Notes: generated from the letters alone by a model not told the origin. Positions 47,262-58,146 are shown, counted from the stretch's first letter. The stretch: 64,000 nucleotides of DNA from Emydura subglobosa (GCA_007922225.1 ML679961.1:10675762-10739761); one strand, 5' to 3'. Program-made: numbers and translations.

Positions 47262-48409
47262 AAGTTGTGTGCAAGGAACCCACTAAAAATAGTGAATCTG
47301 AAAAGCAACTGGCCGTTTAGTTATACACAAAACAAGACATACTCAAAGGGCTCCCCTGTTAAGTACACACCTTGTATGCATAGCTATATTCATTTATTGA
47401 ACACTGTGAAGGTAGCAGGTCTTTTCACCATCTGTGTTCTCCACCATAAAAGTTAGTCTCCCTCTAGCAATTAATCTGAATTGGGTCCAAAGCTGGCACT
47501 CGTGAATTTTACATCTACCTATCTTTCAAAAAAGGCTTGAAAGGATTAGATTTTTATCAGTAAATGTCAGTAAATGCAGATTTCCCCATCTGCACACAAA
47601 CCGACAAAAAATATTTTCATAGATAATAATTGAAATGTACACATAGGCAAATAAGAAAAATGCTGCTGGGGAACGTATTGGCATCCACATTCAGTGATTT
47701 AGATTTTTTAATTAAGCTTGTTACAAGGGTTCAGGAGCCAAATTAGCGATCAACATTACCCAAAAGAACCACAGTCATGTGAATTCATTGTTTCATTTAC
47801 TATAGTTCTATATGTTCATATTTAAACAGTGTGACTGGGGAAATATTTCATTTTTGTTGATTAATAACTTAGTGGGAATTAATAATTTAATTGGTTAATA
47901 ACATAATAAAAGCATCCTGATTTGGTTAATAACTTAGATCACACAGCGTTTTAATATCCTGTGCTGCAAAGAAACGCAGGAGACTCATTGAAGAGCTGCT
48001 TGTGTCTCGCTAGCCTCGGTCCGAGTATCGCTGATGTAAGGATATTTCCTTTGTGTATTTTGACATGTGATGTTGACAATTTGTGTTTTAATCATTTATC
48101 AGGCGTTACAGTCTCAACCTCTACTGTCATTAAATAATTGCCTGATCTCCCCGCTCATCAAAATTTCCCACAATTGTGAAAAATTAAACAGATAAAAATA
48201 TGAAAAAAAAAACTTAAATATTGATATTATCCATTGAAATTAGAGTAAAAAAAAAAATCAAATTCTGCCAAGCCTAACTATAGGTGCTTGGCCTTAGCAC
48301 CCTTCACTGTAGTATTTAAGCACTCGCCCAGATGATGATACAGCAACATTCCCTCTATAATGATGGTACCTTTCCTCAAAATAAACTAACGATAGCATAC
48401 AAGGCCTGA
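47262..48409. other. AT-rich DNA, no gene seen
   Basis: Nothing is supported. TTGGTTAATAAC occurs twice (47891 and 47923), part of a short local TTAATAAC duplication at 47860-47935. Confidence 0.45.
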
Positions 48410-48480
48410 CCCCAAAGCTCATTGAACTCAAAGGGACGCTTTCTATTGACTTTACTGGGCTTTGGATCAGGCCCTGAGAG
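48408..48480. repeat. GAAGTCAATGG palindromic family
   Basis: CCTGACCCCAAAGCTCATTG, AACTCAAAGGGACGCTTTCT, ATTGACTTTACTGGGCTTTG and GATCAGGCCCTGA form an imperfect palindrome of about 72 bp. The outer CCTGA(T)CC/GGATCAGG ends are kept. Confidence 0.72.
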
Positions 48481-48899
48481 CTCTGTGACATTCACCAGGT
48501 TTGTTTGAGGGACTTGTATGTGAAAGTATTCACCTCTCTATTTCCCGTCACTTTCCAATCCCTCAGCTTTTATATTCTTGGCACTTTCAGAGTAAAGGAT
48601 ATTTTTGTTTCCGAAGAAAGCCATCCTTCCTCAAAAAATAGGCCCTGTTTTGCCTACTTTCAGTTAGAAACAGGTCTTTTTCAAATCCCCCTTCTGAAAA
48701 AGTGCAAGGAACGCCTCAGTACAATTTTCTGCAAAACTGAATTTTCAAACTGGTAACAGAATCCTTTCATTTTGCATTCTGCTGCAACTCTTTTGCACAT
48801 CCGTAGTAATAGTCACGTGTGATTTTTTAATGAAAGTCGTTTTCAATATCACTTTAGGACACATGGAGAAAATAGACAAGAGGTAGAAACTAGGTTAGG

Positions 48900-49018
48900 T
48901 GCCGAATTCATCACAGCATGACTCCAGTTTTACACCAGAGGAATTGTGCTGAAGACAATGGAGTTACACCAGCATAAATCTGGAGTAGAAGTCGCGGTGA
49001 ATCAGGCCTTTATTCTTT
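48900..49018. repeat. ACACCAG palindromic repeat
   Basis: GACTCCAGTTTTACACCAGA, GACAATGGAGTTACACCAGC, ATAAATCTGGAGTAGAAGTC and GTGAATCAGGCCTT make an imperfect fold-back centred near 48950. It is related in style to the GAAGTCAATGG family (shared ATCAGGCC end) but has a different core. Confidence 0.55.
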
Positions 49019-49747
49019 AAACACAACGTCCCTGTGTGAAGAGAGTCGGGGAGGTAGCAATTAAACTTAGTTACATTGCAATGAACATAACCTCTCAGAG
49101 CATGGATGAGAGACCACACACACACAGCGGATGGGTCTCTTGGGAAGAATGTAAAGACTGGTTTAGTTATAGCCAAATTCGCTTTGAAGATTTTTGACAA
49201 TGGTCCAAGGTGAAGCCCGATGAAATATTTATATTGACCTTTCAGTGAGAAGCAGTCTTTCCTGATAAAGCTGTTTCATTAGGAATACGCATGATGTTGT
49301 CCCCATTTACACCGACACTACTCATTAGCATAGGTCCATTTCAAATAAGGCCTTTGAACATCAGTCGTTTCCAAATTCCATTACCTCTCCTCCTGCTGGG
49401 TTTGTTTTGAATATCAGGGGGTAAACAAGGGGGGGAAAAAAAGTAAGAAAAATCCCCTGCCAAAGTAAATGGACATGTTTTGGTTAGTTCCCAGAATTCT
49501 TACCTATTACTGGTTCCCCTACTTGGGCGAACATCAGCTGAGTTTTTAAGACATGTGGGTCAGTTAATCCTGCAGGTTTGTGACTTACACGCTCTAAGTA
49601 TCAGAGTACACAGCTGTAGAAAGGCAACTTCTAATATTGCAAAGACGAAATTCCAATAGATATTCACTCAAATTGTTAAATGAATTTGTCGCAGCCTTTT
49701 CTGTCCAATTTCTGGGAGCGTTCCCTTTGTAAGGCTTTTGATTCACA
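49019..49747. other. No gene or clear repeat seen
   Basis: Unassigned, AT-leaning. Confidence 0.45.
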
Positions 49748-49857
49748 TTGACTTTAGTCAGGCTTTTGATACTCTCTCATATGACCGTCTCATAAACAAA
49801 CTAGGGAACTAAAGCCTAGATGAAACAACTATAAGGTGTGTACATAACTGGTCTGGA
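49748..49857 (+). mobile_element. Internal CR1 splinter, plus strand
   Basis: TTGACTTTAGTCAGGCTTTT, GATACTCTCTCATATGACCG and TCTCATAAACAAACTAGGGA align with 56369-56480 of the long CR1 copy. They encode RT motif A (DFSQAFD) and what follows, with an in-frame stop soon after. Only about 110 bp of internal RT survives, with no CR1 3' end, so this is a rearranged fragment rather than an ordinary 5'-truncated insertion. Confidence 0.88.
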
Positions 49858-50062
49858 AAAAACCATCCCCCTGAGTGACATAAGTTACACCGACAGAAGC
49901 GCCAGTGCAGACAGTGCATCGCCCGCCCACATAGCTACCACAGCTAGTTGGGGGTGGTTTAATTGTGTCGATGGGAGAGCTCTTTCCCATCGGCACAGAG
50001 CGGCTACATGAGGGCATCGAGACAGCTGTGCCACTGTCAGCTCTCTAGTGTAGAAATGGCCT
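49858..50062. mobile_element. GTCTACACTA MITE, copy 2 (inverted, truncated)
   Basis: The reverse complement of this segment follows the 46963 element step by step: TTCTACACTAGAGAGCTGAC, GTGGCACAGCTGTCTCGATG, CACAATTAAACCACCCCCAA, GGTGTAACTTATGTCACTCA. The GTCTACACTA terminus is at the high-coordinate side (about 50045-50062). The other terminus is absent: homology stops in the GGTTTTTTCC region exactly where the CR1 splinter begins. Confidence 0.8.
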
Positions 50063-50174
50063 TTGTAGCTGAGTGCTTCCTGCTACTGAAGACAGTATTT
50101 TTCGCTTTCCCGCTAACATGAAGCGGGCGTGGGTTTTGATTGGCAATACATGTGAGTATGAAAATGAAAGGTAC

Positions 50175-50810
50175 TTGTGAAAGGGTTGGCCACCCCCTGA
50201 GCCCTGCCTCATGGCCTGGCTCGGCTCTGTGACAACCTGCCTCAGTTTCCCCATTTCTCAGAGTTCCTTAAGAACTCCACACAGGTTGAAAGGTCTCAGA
50301 CAAAATCCCCCTGCTTGTGTTCACTTGATTAAGTCTAAATAAACTTGAAATAACGTCTCCCTGGTCTGTAGTCTCTCCCTTCAGTTTCAGGGATGCACAG
50401 ACTTCCTTTCTTGGGACCTGTGTTCCTGAGCTTCAGCACCTCCTTTAGCACCTTCCTTCAGGAACCCCTCAGCAGCTCTCACTGTCATTCTGTCCTTCGC
50501 TCACAGAGGTCCACAGGTAGAAGTCCTTCCTCTCCTGTCCTGTCTCCTCTGTTCTGAGAGAAGAGACAGAATATATACCCCCTTCTTCCCAAAGCACGTC
50601 CTGATTGGCTAAGTGAGAGGAGAGCCTGGCCCCACCCACTCTACAAGGCCCTTGAGCCCAGGGCCCTTAAAGAAACGGTAACCTGGGTTTCCTCCAGACA
50701 TTAACTATTGGCCTGGAACCATCTCCTCTTTCCCAAAACCTACTTCTGGCCTTCCCTAGAACTTCATTCAAGCTAAAAGTCTGAGGAATCTTAAAGGAGC
50801 ACACCGTGGA
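50175..50810 (-). mobile_element. Possible LTR-like block
   Basis: A GC-richer segment in AT-rich surroundings. Read on the minus strand it has a TATA-like GGGGTATATATTCTGTCTC at about 50565-50583 preceded by GC-rich sequence and CCAATCAG (complement of CTGATTGG at 50611). CCCAGGGCCCTTAAAGAAAC lies at 50658. No boundary or duplication was fixed, so the LTR reading is tentative. Confidence 0.33.
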
Positions 50811-52580
50811 ACAGATTTTGACTGACCACTAGTCCTTGCTACCCTTAAGAGGACAGTCACCTTGCTACAGAACTATTGTGCAAAGAGGCTGGCTGTGCAT
50901 CTAGTTCAGAATCTGGTGCTGATAATGGTCATTCTTATTTCATCTGGCAGTGAGTTCCATTATCTCAGACCAACATAAAGGGGCCTTCGTGCTACTGAGA
51001 ATTGGCTTCTGAAAATAAAGCAAGTGAAAGGGATGTTTAGTCAGATTGCTTAAAGCACTTTTTTGTTGGTTTCTTTAAACACCTATTTATCTCTGTTGTC
51101 TAATGAACATTTGGGAGAAAGGCTGTCTTTGTTAAAGATTCAATACCTTTACCCCTCTGGCTCAATGCTGCACCCAGTGAAGTATATTAAAGTACTGCCA
51201 TTGACTTCACTGAGTGTGTGACGGTGCCATCTTGGCCAACAAACTGACAAACTGAATTAGGGACCTCCAGAGCTAACAGCATAAATTGCACGAGCTCTGT
51301 AGGTAGGCAGTCTAACAGACTCATATCTTCTGTGGACCAGGCACAGAGAGCAACCTGTTATCCACATTCCCCAGCGGGTTACACACATAGGTTACGCCCC
51401 TATGTGCACAGTGACAATGTAAAAATGTGGTGGTTTGTATATGTGTATGAAAAAAAGGCTTTGTGAACTAAGTTTATTCCAACTACTCTGCAAGAAGCCC
51501 CATTTACAGCCATTTAACTTGCCCTCCCTGACAATGTTTTATTACAATGGAATAATATTTCCTCTCCCTCAACCCACTTCCCAAGCATGTGTTTTGGCTC
51601 TGTTTTCTGTTCTGGGGCAGAGTTAAGTTCGTGGTGGAGATATGAATATGACTCCGGGATTATTGTGGAAATGTCACCATATCACTGAATTTCTTGGTAA
51701 GAATTAATTCAGGGAAGTTCTCTGTCCTGTGAGATACAGGAGGACAGAGAAGATGGTCACAGGGGTCACTTCTGACTATGATCTAACTTTTTTATTTACC
51801 CTTTAACATACATGAAAGGTAATATAGGCTGAAAACACAGACAAATGCCAACAACCTTAACTTCATATTAACACAGCTTTTTCTTTGGCAATCTGTAGAT
51901 ATTCAGTTGACCTCATAGCATCATTAATAGCAACAAGAACAAAGTAGACAACTAGGAACAGATTGTGGGTTTGCTAATAAATAACAGAAGCAGAAAAAAA
52001 ACATGATAAAACTCTAGAAACTAAGCATTGTAAGGACTCATCTCATTGAGTGGTGATTCATGCATGCAGTCCCATGAGCATTCCCAGGAGTTATGGCCCT
52101 AAATCCTTGCACATCAAGAGGAGAATATAACCCCAAGTGGTTAGGAATTAAAAGCATTCTCAGGGGTGTAGAGGCTCATCTTAAAATAGAGAGTAAGTGA
52201 ACATGCATAAATCCCTGTACATTGAGATGAGACTATGTTAGATTCACAGCAGTAATGACTACACAGCTTGTTCTTTGCTTTTGAAATTGGATGACACAAA
52301 CACATCTTTCCAAATTAGCTGTTTAAAATTCCAGGTGGCTTGTGTTTTCAGTTTTCATCCACATCGCCTCCTCTGTAAGCTAAGGCATGGTGATACTAAT
52401 ACGGTACTTCCCAGATGTTTAGGTCCCAGGTGTGCATCAGTATTGATGAGATTTAAATTCATTTTTGGTGTCACTTATTGTAGGCGCAAAGCAGCTAGAT
52501 CAGGTCACATCTTTCATCATGACACAAACTTTCTTCCTTTCCTATTTGGTTGCACAAGGATTTTATTTTTCTTTCAATGT
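50811..52580. other. 1.8 kb without a supported gene
   Basis: AT-rich. Two diverged related words about 108 bp apart (AAATCCTTGCACATCAAGAG at 52101 and AAATCCCTGTACATTGAGAT at 52209) hint at an old local duplication. No coding signal. Confidence 0.45.
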
Positions 52581-52589
52581 ACTTGTCAT

Positions 52590-52712
52590 GTTTATATATA
52601 TATGTACATGCACATCTGTAGCTAATATATAGTAGTCTGATGCAGTATGACAATTCCTGCATTCATTCATTTATATATATTCTACATACATACGTATGTA
52701 CACACACCCATG
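52590..52712. repeat. TA/TACA microsatellite cluster
   Basis: TATATATATATGTACATGCA at 52592, TTTATATATATTCTACATAC at 52670, then ATACGTATGTACACACACCC. The frame at 52275-52625 ends in the translation of this tract. Confidence 0.85.
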
Positions 52713-53894
52713 CATATTTTTCCAATTAATATTCACTTGCACTTTTTTAATTGAGTTTTACTTTGTTATACTCACATCTCTGAGATTTGTTGTTTTGCAA
52801 ACATTTGTGCATGTTAGAAAGCAAATTTCAAAGCTGCATGATTCATGGAGACTAAACGTTCAGCTCATATGTCTGAGTGTTCATGCCAGCATTGCGTGTG
52901 CACTTATCTCACCAGGGAACGCAAACAATATCATGTGACTAATCTAACCATTCATAACTAGCCAACATAGAGTAACTAGAATATTAAATATTCACAGCAA
53001 ACTGGTCATGATCAATCCATAGATTAAAAAAAAAAATCAAATGGACTTGTGGAATACTTTTGAATAATGAATAAATTCAAGGAAATCATTCTCTGCTGGA
53101 GGATATTGAATGAGCAGAAAAAGAGGCTAAATTTGCTGAATAAATTATTCTTTGTGAATTATTGTACTTCTCAAGGGCCTGATCCAAGCCAATTAAAATC
53201 AGTGGGAGATGGATCAGTCCCTAAACTTTTATATTGGCCTCAGATGGGGCCTGAGTCTGCAAATTGCTGAGCTCTCTTGCTTCAATCCAGCAAGCACTTT
53301 AGCATGTGAGGAATCCCAGTGACTACCCAGTGGTTTGCTAGATTAGTGCCAGAGAGGACCAGCATCTTGCAGGATCAAGGCCATGCGAAGTCGGTAACTA
53401 TGTGGTTCATTTGCTAAACTGATTTATCACGCACCCTTGACTGTCTCACTAGCGCTTTACCAAATGATCCATCTCCTTTGGAACTTACCCAAACGGTCAA
53501 AGACCTCCATTTTAAAAGAATAACCTGTCATTATAATGTTTCCTATTTTCCACCAAAATGTACACTTTCCAATTACATTGATCTGATGCCCAGCTTGCAC
53601 AATATTTAGCCCTGTACCAGGGACAGGTTTTAAGGTCCGATATCTCATAACCCTGTAGGAACAGAAATAGCATCTTCAAAGAGGAAATTTCCCTACTTTC
53701 CAATAGAACAGGCAAACAAAATTGCTTCTAACCTTGGAAGGCCGCAAAATATCAAATTTTACAATGGACTTTTTAATATATAGAAACGCTACTTTATACA
53801 TTATTTTGATGGGTTTCTAGAATTTCTTATAGGACTCTTTGTACTAAGAAAGTCAGGCTAAGGATTATAAGTGACATAAATAAAACAAGGCTGA
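52713..53894. other. No gene seen; one palindromic-family trace
   Basis: 53177-53222 (GGGCCTGATCCAAGCCAATT, AAAATCAGTGGGAGATGGAT, CAGTCCC) is a shortened GAAGTCAATGG-family palindrome. The rest is unassigned AT-rich DNA. Confidence 0.5.
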
Positions 53895-54611
53895 TGTCAT
53901 GGTGCAGGTCTACCATAGACAACCAAACCAGGAAAAAGAAGTGGATGAGGCTTTTAAAAAACAGCTAACAAAATAATTCAGGACACAGGACTTGGTGGTG
54001 ATGGGGGACTTCAACTACCCAGACATCTGTTGGGAAAATAACACAGCAAGGCACAGATTATCCAACAAGATCTTGGAATGTGTTGGAGACTATTTTTTTA
54101 TTTCAGAAGGTGGAGAAATCAACTAGGGGAGAGGCTGGTCTAGATTTATTTTGACAAATAGGGAGAAACTGGTTGAGAATTTGAAAGTGGAAGGCAGCTA
54201 GGTTGAAAGTGATCATGAAATGGTAGAGTTCAAGATTTTAAGGACTGGTAGGAGGGAAAACAGCACACTAAAGACAATGGATTTCAAGAAGGCAGACTTT
54301 AGCAAACTCAGGGAGTTGGTAGGTAAGATCCCATGGGAAGCAAGTTTAAGGGGAAAACAGTTCAAGAGAGCTGACAGTTTTTCAAAGAGACATTATTAAG
54401 GTAAAAAAAGCAAATTATCCCACTGCATAGGAAAGATAGGAAGTATGGCAAGAGACCACCTTGGCTCAGCTAGGAGATCTTCAATGATCTAAACTTAAAA
54501 AAAAGAGTCCCACAAAAAGTGGAAATTAGGTCAAATTACAAAGAGTGAATATAAACAAATAACACAAGTATGTAGGGACAAAATTAGAAAGGCCAAGACA
54601 CAAAACAAGAT

Positions 54612-55728
54612 TCAATTAGTTAGAGATATTGTTGGTAATCCCTTGGGGTCAAGGATGATCTCCTTCACAGATTTTATTTTATATGGGTCCTTTGGTGACT
54701 CAGGGGTCTGATCCTTGAGCCAGAGACTCTTTGGCAGATGTTGCAAGTGGTGTTGGAAGTCAGGGTTGGGCCACAATTGCTGCATGACAGTTGTCTGTCC
54801 TTTCTTTTCTGCATCTTTCTGTAACCAGGGCAAGGCGATTTTCCTCAAAAGTGGTCGTCCCTTCTCTGACAAGACTTCGCCAGTCAGACCTGCCTTGGGC
54901 TACTGACTTCCAGTGCGTGGTGTCGATGCCACATCTCTTGATGTTTGTCTTGAGAGTGTCTTTGAACCTTTTTGTTTTGTCCTCCCCAATTCCTTTCTCC
55001 TTTGGTGAGTTGGGCATACAACAATTGTTTTAGTAGGCGTGTATCACGCATGCGCACACAGTGCCCGCTCCATCTCAGTTGGTGCTGGATAATCAGGGCC
55101 TCAATACTGAAGCTGTTGGCCTCCGTGAGGACTCTGACATTAGTGTGGCGATCTTCCCACTTTATGTTGAGGATCTTCCAGAGAAAGTGCTGGTGCTGTC
55201 GTTCCAGGTTTTTCAGGTGTTTTCTGTAGGTCACCCAAGTCTCACAGCCACAGAGGAGAGTTGAGATTACCATCGCTTTATAAACTAAAAGTCTAGTGTG
55301 TGTTCTGATGTCGTGGTTGTTGAACGCCCGGCAAAATAGTCTGCCAAAAAGAAGACTGGCCCAGTCGATTCTGTGCTGAATCTCAACGTCTATGTCCGCC
55401 TGTGTGAGAGATGGCTGCCAAGGTAGGGAAAGTCTTTTACATCTTCAAGTTCCTTCCTGTCAGTGTAGATCTTCCTTTCTGAGTCTGAAGATTGACCAGG
55501 AGCAGGCTGGTGGAGAACTTTTGTTTTGCCAACGTTCAAGGTTAGCCCTAGGCTTTTGTAAACTCCAGAGAATCCGTTAAGGACAGTTTGTCGATCCTCC
55601 TTTGAGGGTGCAACTACAGTACAAACATCTGCGTGTTGGAGTTTGGTTATTATTGCTGCTGTTACTTTAGTTCTGGCACAGAGACGAGAGAGGCTAGAGA
55701 CATAAAGGCTAACAAGAAAACATTCCAC
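54612..55728 (-). pseudogene. Non-CR1 LINE protein C-terminus, decayed
   Basis: Minus-strand pieces. 55390-55728 has GLTLNVGKTKVLHQPAPGQS and an upstream [13 protein letters not shown], the position of the RT active-site YADD now read as HADV; its first codons lie in the flanking CR1. 54884-55273 (129 residues) has STLLCGCETWVTYRKHLKNL, then ILNIKWEDRHTNVRVL and LRWSGHCVRMRDTRLLKQLL. 54612-54872 ends with [16 protein letters not shown]. The GCETW...RW.GH..RM pattern is typical of the C-terminal domain in several non-LTR families outside CR1. Frameshifts make it inactive. Confidence 0.85.
54630..55692 (-). mobile_element. Nested non-CR1 LINE fragment, minus strand
   Basis: A 1,063-bp segment interrupting CR1, flanked by imperfect 11-bp copies of the target: GTTAGAGATAT (54619-54629) and GCTAGAGACAT (55693-55703). 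On the minus strand it carries the end of a different LINE protein and its 3' end at 54630. Its order is RT palm remnant, CETW-type domain, then a Cys-rich tail (CSNC...CNICQRV in the frame around 54715-54790). It is 5'-truncated. The clade is uncertain. Confidence 0.85.
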
Positions 55729-57435
55729 AAATACATTAGAAGCAAGAGGAAAACCAAGGACAGGGTAGGCCTGTTACCCAATGAGGGGGGGGGGAAACAA
55801 TAACAGAAAATGTAGAAATGGCAGAAGATATAAATGACTTTATTTCAGTTTTTACTGACAATGCTAGTAGCAATTGAATGTCTAACATAGTGAATGTCAG
55901 TGAAAATGAGGTAGGTTCAGAGGCTAAAATAGGGAAAGAACAAATTAAAAATTACTTAGACAAGTTAGATGGCTTCAAGGCAGCAGGGCCTGATGAAATA
56001 CATCCCAGAATACTCAAGGAGCTGACTGAGGAGATATCTGAGCCATTAGCGATTATCTTAGAAAAATCATGGAAGACGGGAGAGATTCCAGAGGACTGGA
56101 AAAGGGCAAATATAGTGCCAATCTATTAAAAGGCGAATAAGGACAACCCGGGGAATTACAGACTAGTCAGTTTAACTTCAGTACCTGGAAATATAGTGCA
56201 GCAAATAATTAAGCAATCAACTTGCAAACACCTAGAAGATAATAAGGTGATAAGTAACAGTCAGCATGTAATTGTCAAGTACAAATTATGTCAAACCAAC
56301 CTGATAGCTTTCTTTGACAGGGTAACAAGCCCTGTGGATAAGGTGGAAGAGGTAGATATTCTACATCTTGATTTTAGTAAGGCTTTTGATACCATTTCAC
56401 ATGACCTTGTCATAAACAAACTAGGGAAATATAGCCTAAATGGAGCTACTATAAGGTGGGTACATAACTGGTTGGAAAATCATTCCCAGAGAACAGTTAT
56501 CAGTGGTTCACAGTCAAGCTGGAAGGGCATATCGAGTGGGGTCCTGCAAGGAGTGGTCCTGGGTTTGTTCAATATCTTCATCAGTGATTTAGAGAATGGC
56601 ATAGAGGATAGGAATAAACTTCAGAATGATATGGACAAACTGGAGAAATGGTCTGAAGTAAATAGGATGAAATTCAATTAGGACAAATGCAAAGTAATCC
56701 ATTTAGGAAAGAACAGTCAATTGCACACATACAAAATGGGAAATAACTTCCTAGGAAGGAATACTGCAGAAATGGATCTTGATGTCATAGTGAATCACAA
56801 GCTCAATATGAGTCAACAGTGTCACACAGTTGGAAAAAAGTGAACATCATTCTGGAATGTATCACCAAGAGTGTTGTAGGCAAGACACAAGTAGTAATTC
56901 ATCCACTCTCCTGTGCACTCAGCTGGACTATTGTGTCCAGCTGTGGGCACCACATTTTAGGAAAGAAGTGGATAAATTGCAGAAAGTCCATGAGAAAACA
57001 ACAAAAATGATTACAGGTTTAGAAAACATGATCTATAAGGAAAGATTGAGAAAACTGGGTTTGTTTAGTCTGGAGAAGACAAGACTGAGAGGGGACACAT
57101 GATAATTTTCAAGTACATAAAAGGTTGTTATGAGTAGAGTCAAAAATTGTTCTCCTTAACCTCTGAGGACAGGACAAAAAGCAATGGGCTTAATTTGCAG
57201 CAAGGGAGGGTTAGCTGGATATTCAGAAAAGCTTCCTAATTGTCAGAGTAGTTAGCATTGGAACAAATTGCCTAGAGAAATTGTGGAGCCTCCATCGTTG
57301 CAGGTTTTTAAAAAAAGGTTAGACAAACACATATCAAGGATGGTATAGTTATTACTTAGTCTTGCTGAGTATAGGGGAGTGGATTAGATGATCTCTTGAG
57401 GTCCCTTCCAATCCTACACTTCTATTATTCTATGA

Positions 57436-57544
57436 CTTGTAATTATCAGTTCCTCTATATTTGGGTGCTCAGTTAAGGATGCCTTAATGTCAATAGAGTC
57501 AGTCTCTCTCTCTGGCCCAAAGAATTTTAATTATTTATAAAAAG
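57436..57544. other. Short unassigned spacer
   Basis: AT-rich DNA with a (TC)n-like TCTCTCTCTCTGG at 57507. No gene. Confidence 0.4.
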
Positions 57545-57895
57545 TGGAACAGCTCCACCAGGAGAGGATGGCCTGGTGGTTGTGGTGCTCATCTGGCATG
57601 TGGGAGACCCAAGGTCAAGACACACATCCAACTCCCTGCTCTGCCTAGCACGTGGAAAGAGTGGGGACTTGAACCAGCGTCTCTCACATCCCATAAGATT
57701 GCCCGAACCACTGGGCTATTGGCTGTGCCAGGGTGGCATTCACCCACCTGCCAGAAATTCCAGCCTGCACTTGAGAAATCTCCCTGATGAAAGTTTTATC
57801 AAAACTGACCCTTTCCCATGAAAAGTTTTGACAACTTGGCATTTTCCGACAACAAAAAATTTCCTAATAAAAACTCCTGCCTCACTCTAGTGCTG
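57545..57895. mobile_element. Composite element with tRNA-like inverted dimer
   Basis: The left arm 57564-57622 (GGATGGCCTGGTGGTTGTGG, CATGTGGGAGACCCAAGGTC) is inverted in the right arm 57661-57722 (GGGGACTTGAACCAGCGTCT, CTCACATCCCATAAGATTGC, GAACCACTGGGCTATTGG). Each arm resembles a tRNA-derived head: TAGTGGTT near an A-box and GGTTCAAGTCC near a B-box (clearest on the right arm's complement). 57780-57895 continues into AT-rich AAAAGTTTTGACAACTTGG sequence like the AGAGCTGGTC MITEs. Confidence 0.6.
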
Positions 57896-57944
57896 AGATC
57901 ACTCCTGGATCCAGCTATGTCATAGCATATGCTGATACATTCAT

Positions 57945-58146
57945 GGTGTTATTGTGACCATGTTGGTCCCACGATTTGAGAAAGACAAGATGGATGAGGG
58001 AAGATCTATTACTGGACCAAATTCTGCTGGTGGAAGAGAAAAGCTTTTGAGCTTCGTGGAGACCTGAAAAAGAGACCCGTAGTTCTTGAAAACTTGTCTC
58101 GCTCACCAACAGATATTATCTCACCCACCTTGTCTCTCTAATAATG
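57945..58146. mobile_element. Hairpin MITE, full fold-back
   Basis: The left arm (GTGACCATGTTGGTCCCACG, AAGACAAGATGGATGAGGGA, GATCTATTACTGGACCAAAT) and right arm (AACTTGTCTCGCTCACCAAC, AGATATTATCTCACCCACCT, TGTCTCTCTAATAATGTTCT) are inverted, around AAAGCTTTTGAGCTT. The right arm matches 31137-31252. The 64-residue minus frame is incidental. Confidence 0.75.

Larger units (their letters stand above)
53895..57102 (+). pseudogene. CR1 ORF2, decayed and interrupted
   Basis: Fragments in order: endonuclease end with [16 protein letters not shown] (about 53995-54042); a linker broken by stops; RT fingers with [20 protein letters not shown] and [20 protein letters not shown] (55878-56129, ending in a stop); RT with LHLDFSKAFDTISHDLVINK (motif A) and FNIFISDLENGIEDRNKLQN (56196-56681); C-terminal piece LDYCVQLWAPHFRKEVDKLQ (56830-57102). 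Between LENG and the following helix the segment that carries the catalytic FADD is deleted. With stops, deletion and the nested insertion, the product cannot be active. Confidence 0.9.
53895..57435 (+). mobile_element. Long CR1 LINE copy, plus strand, interrupted
   Basis: The largest transposon in the window: two collinear parts, 53895-54629 and 55693-57435, about 2.5 kb of CR1. It runs from the end of the endonuclease (GDFN motif at 54004-54015) through the linker, RT and C-terminal domain to the 3' end (TTCTATTATTCTATGAC at 57420). A 1.06-kb piece of another LINE sits in the middle in reverse orientation. It shares a subfamily with the copy at 45981. Confidence 0.93.
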
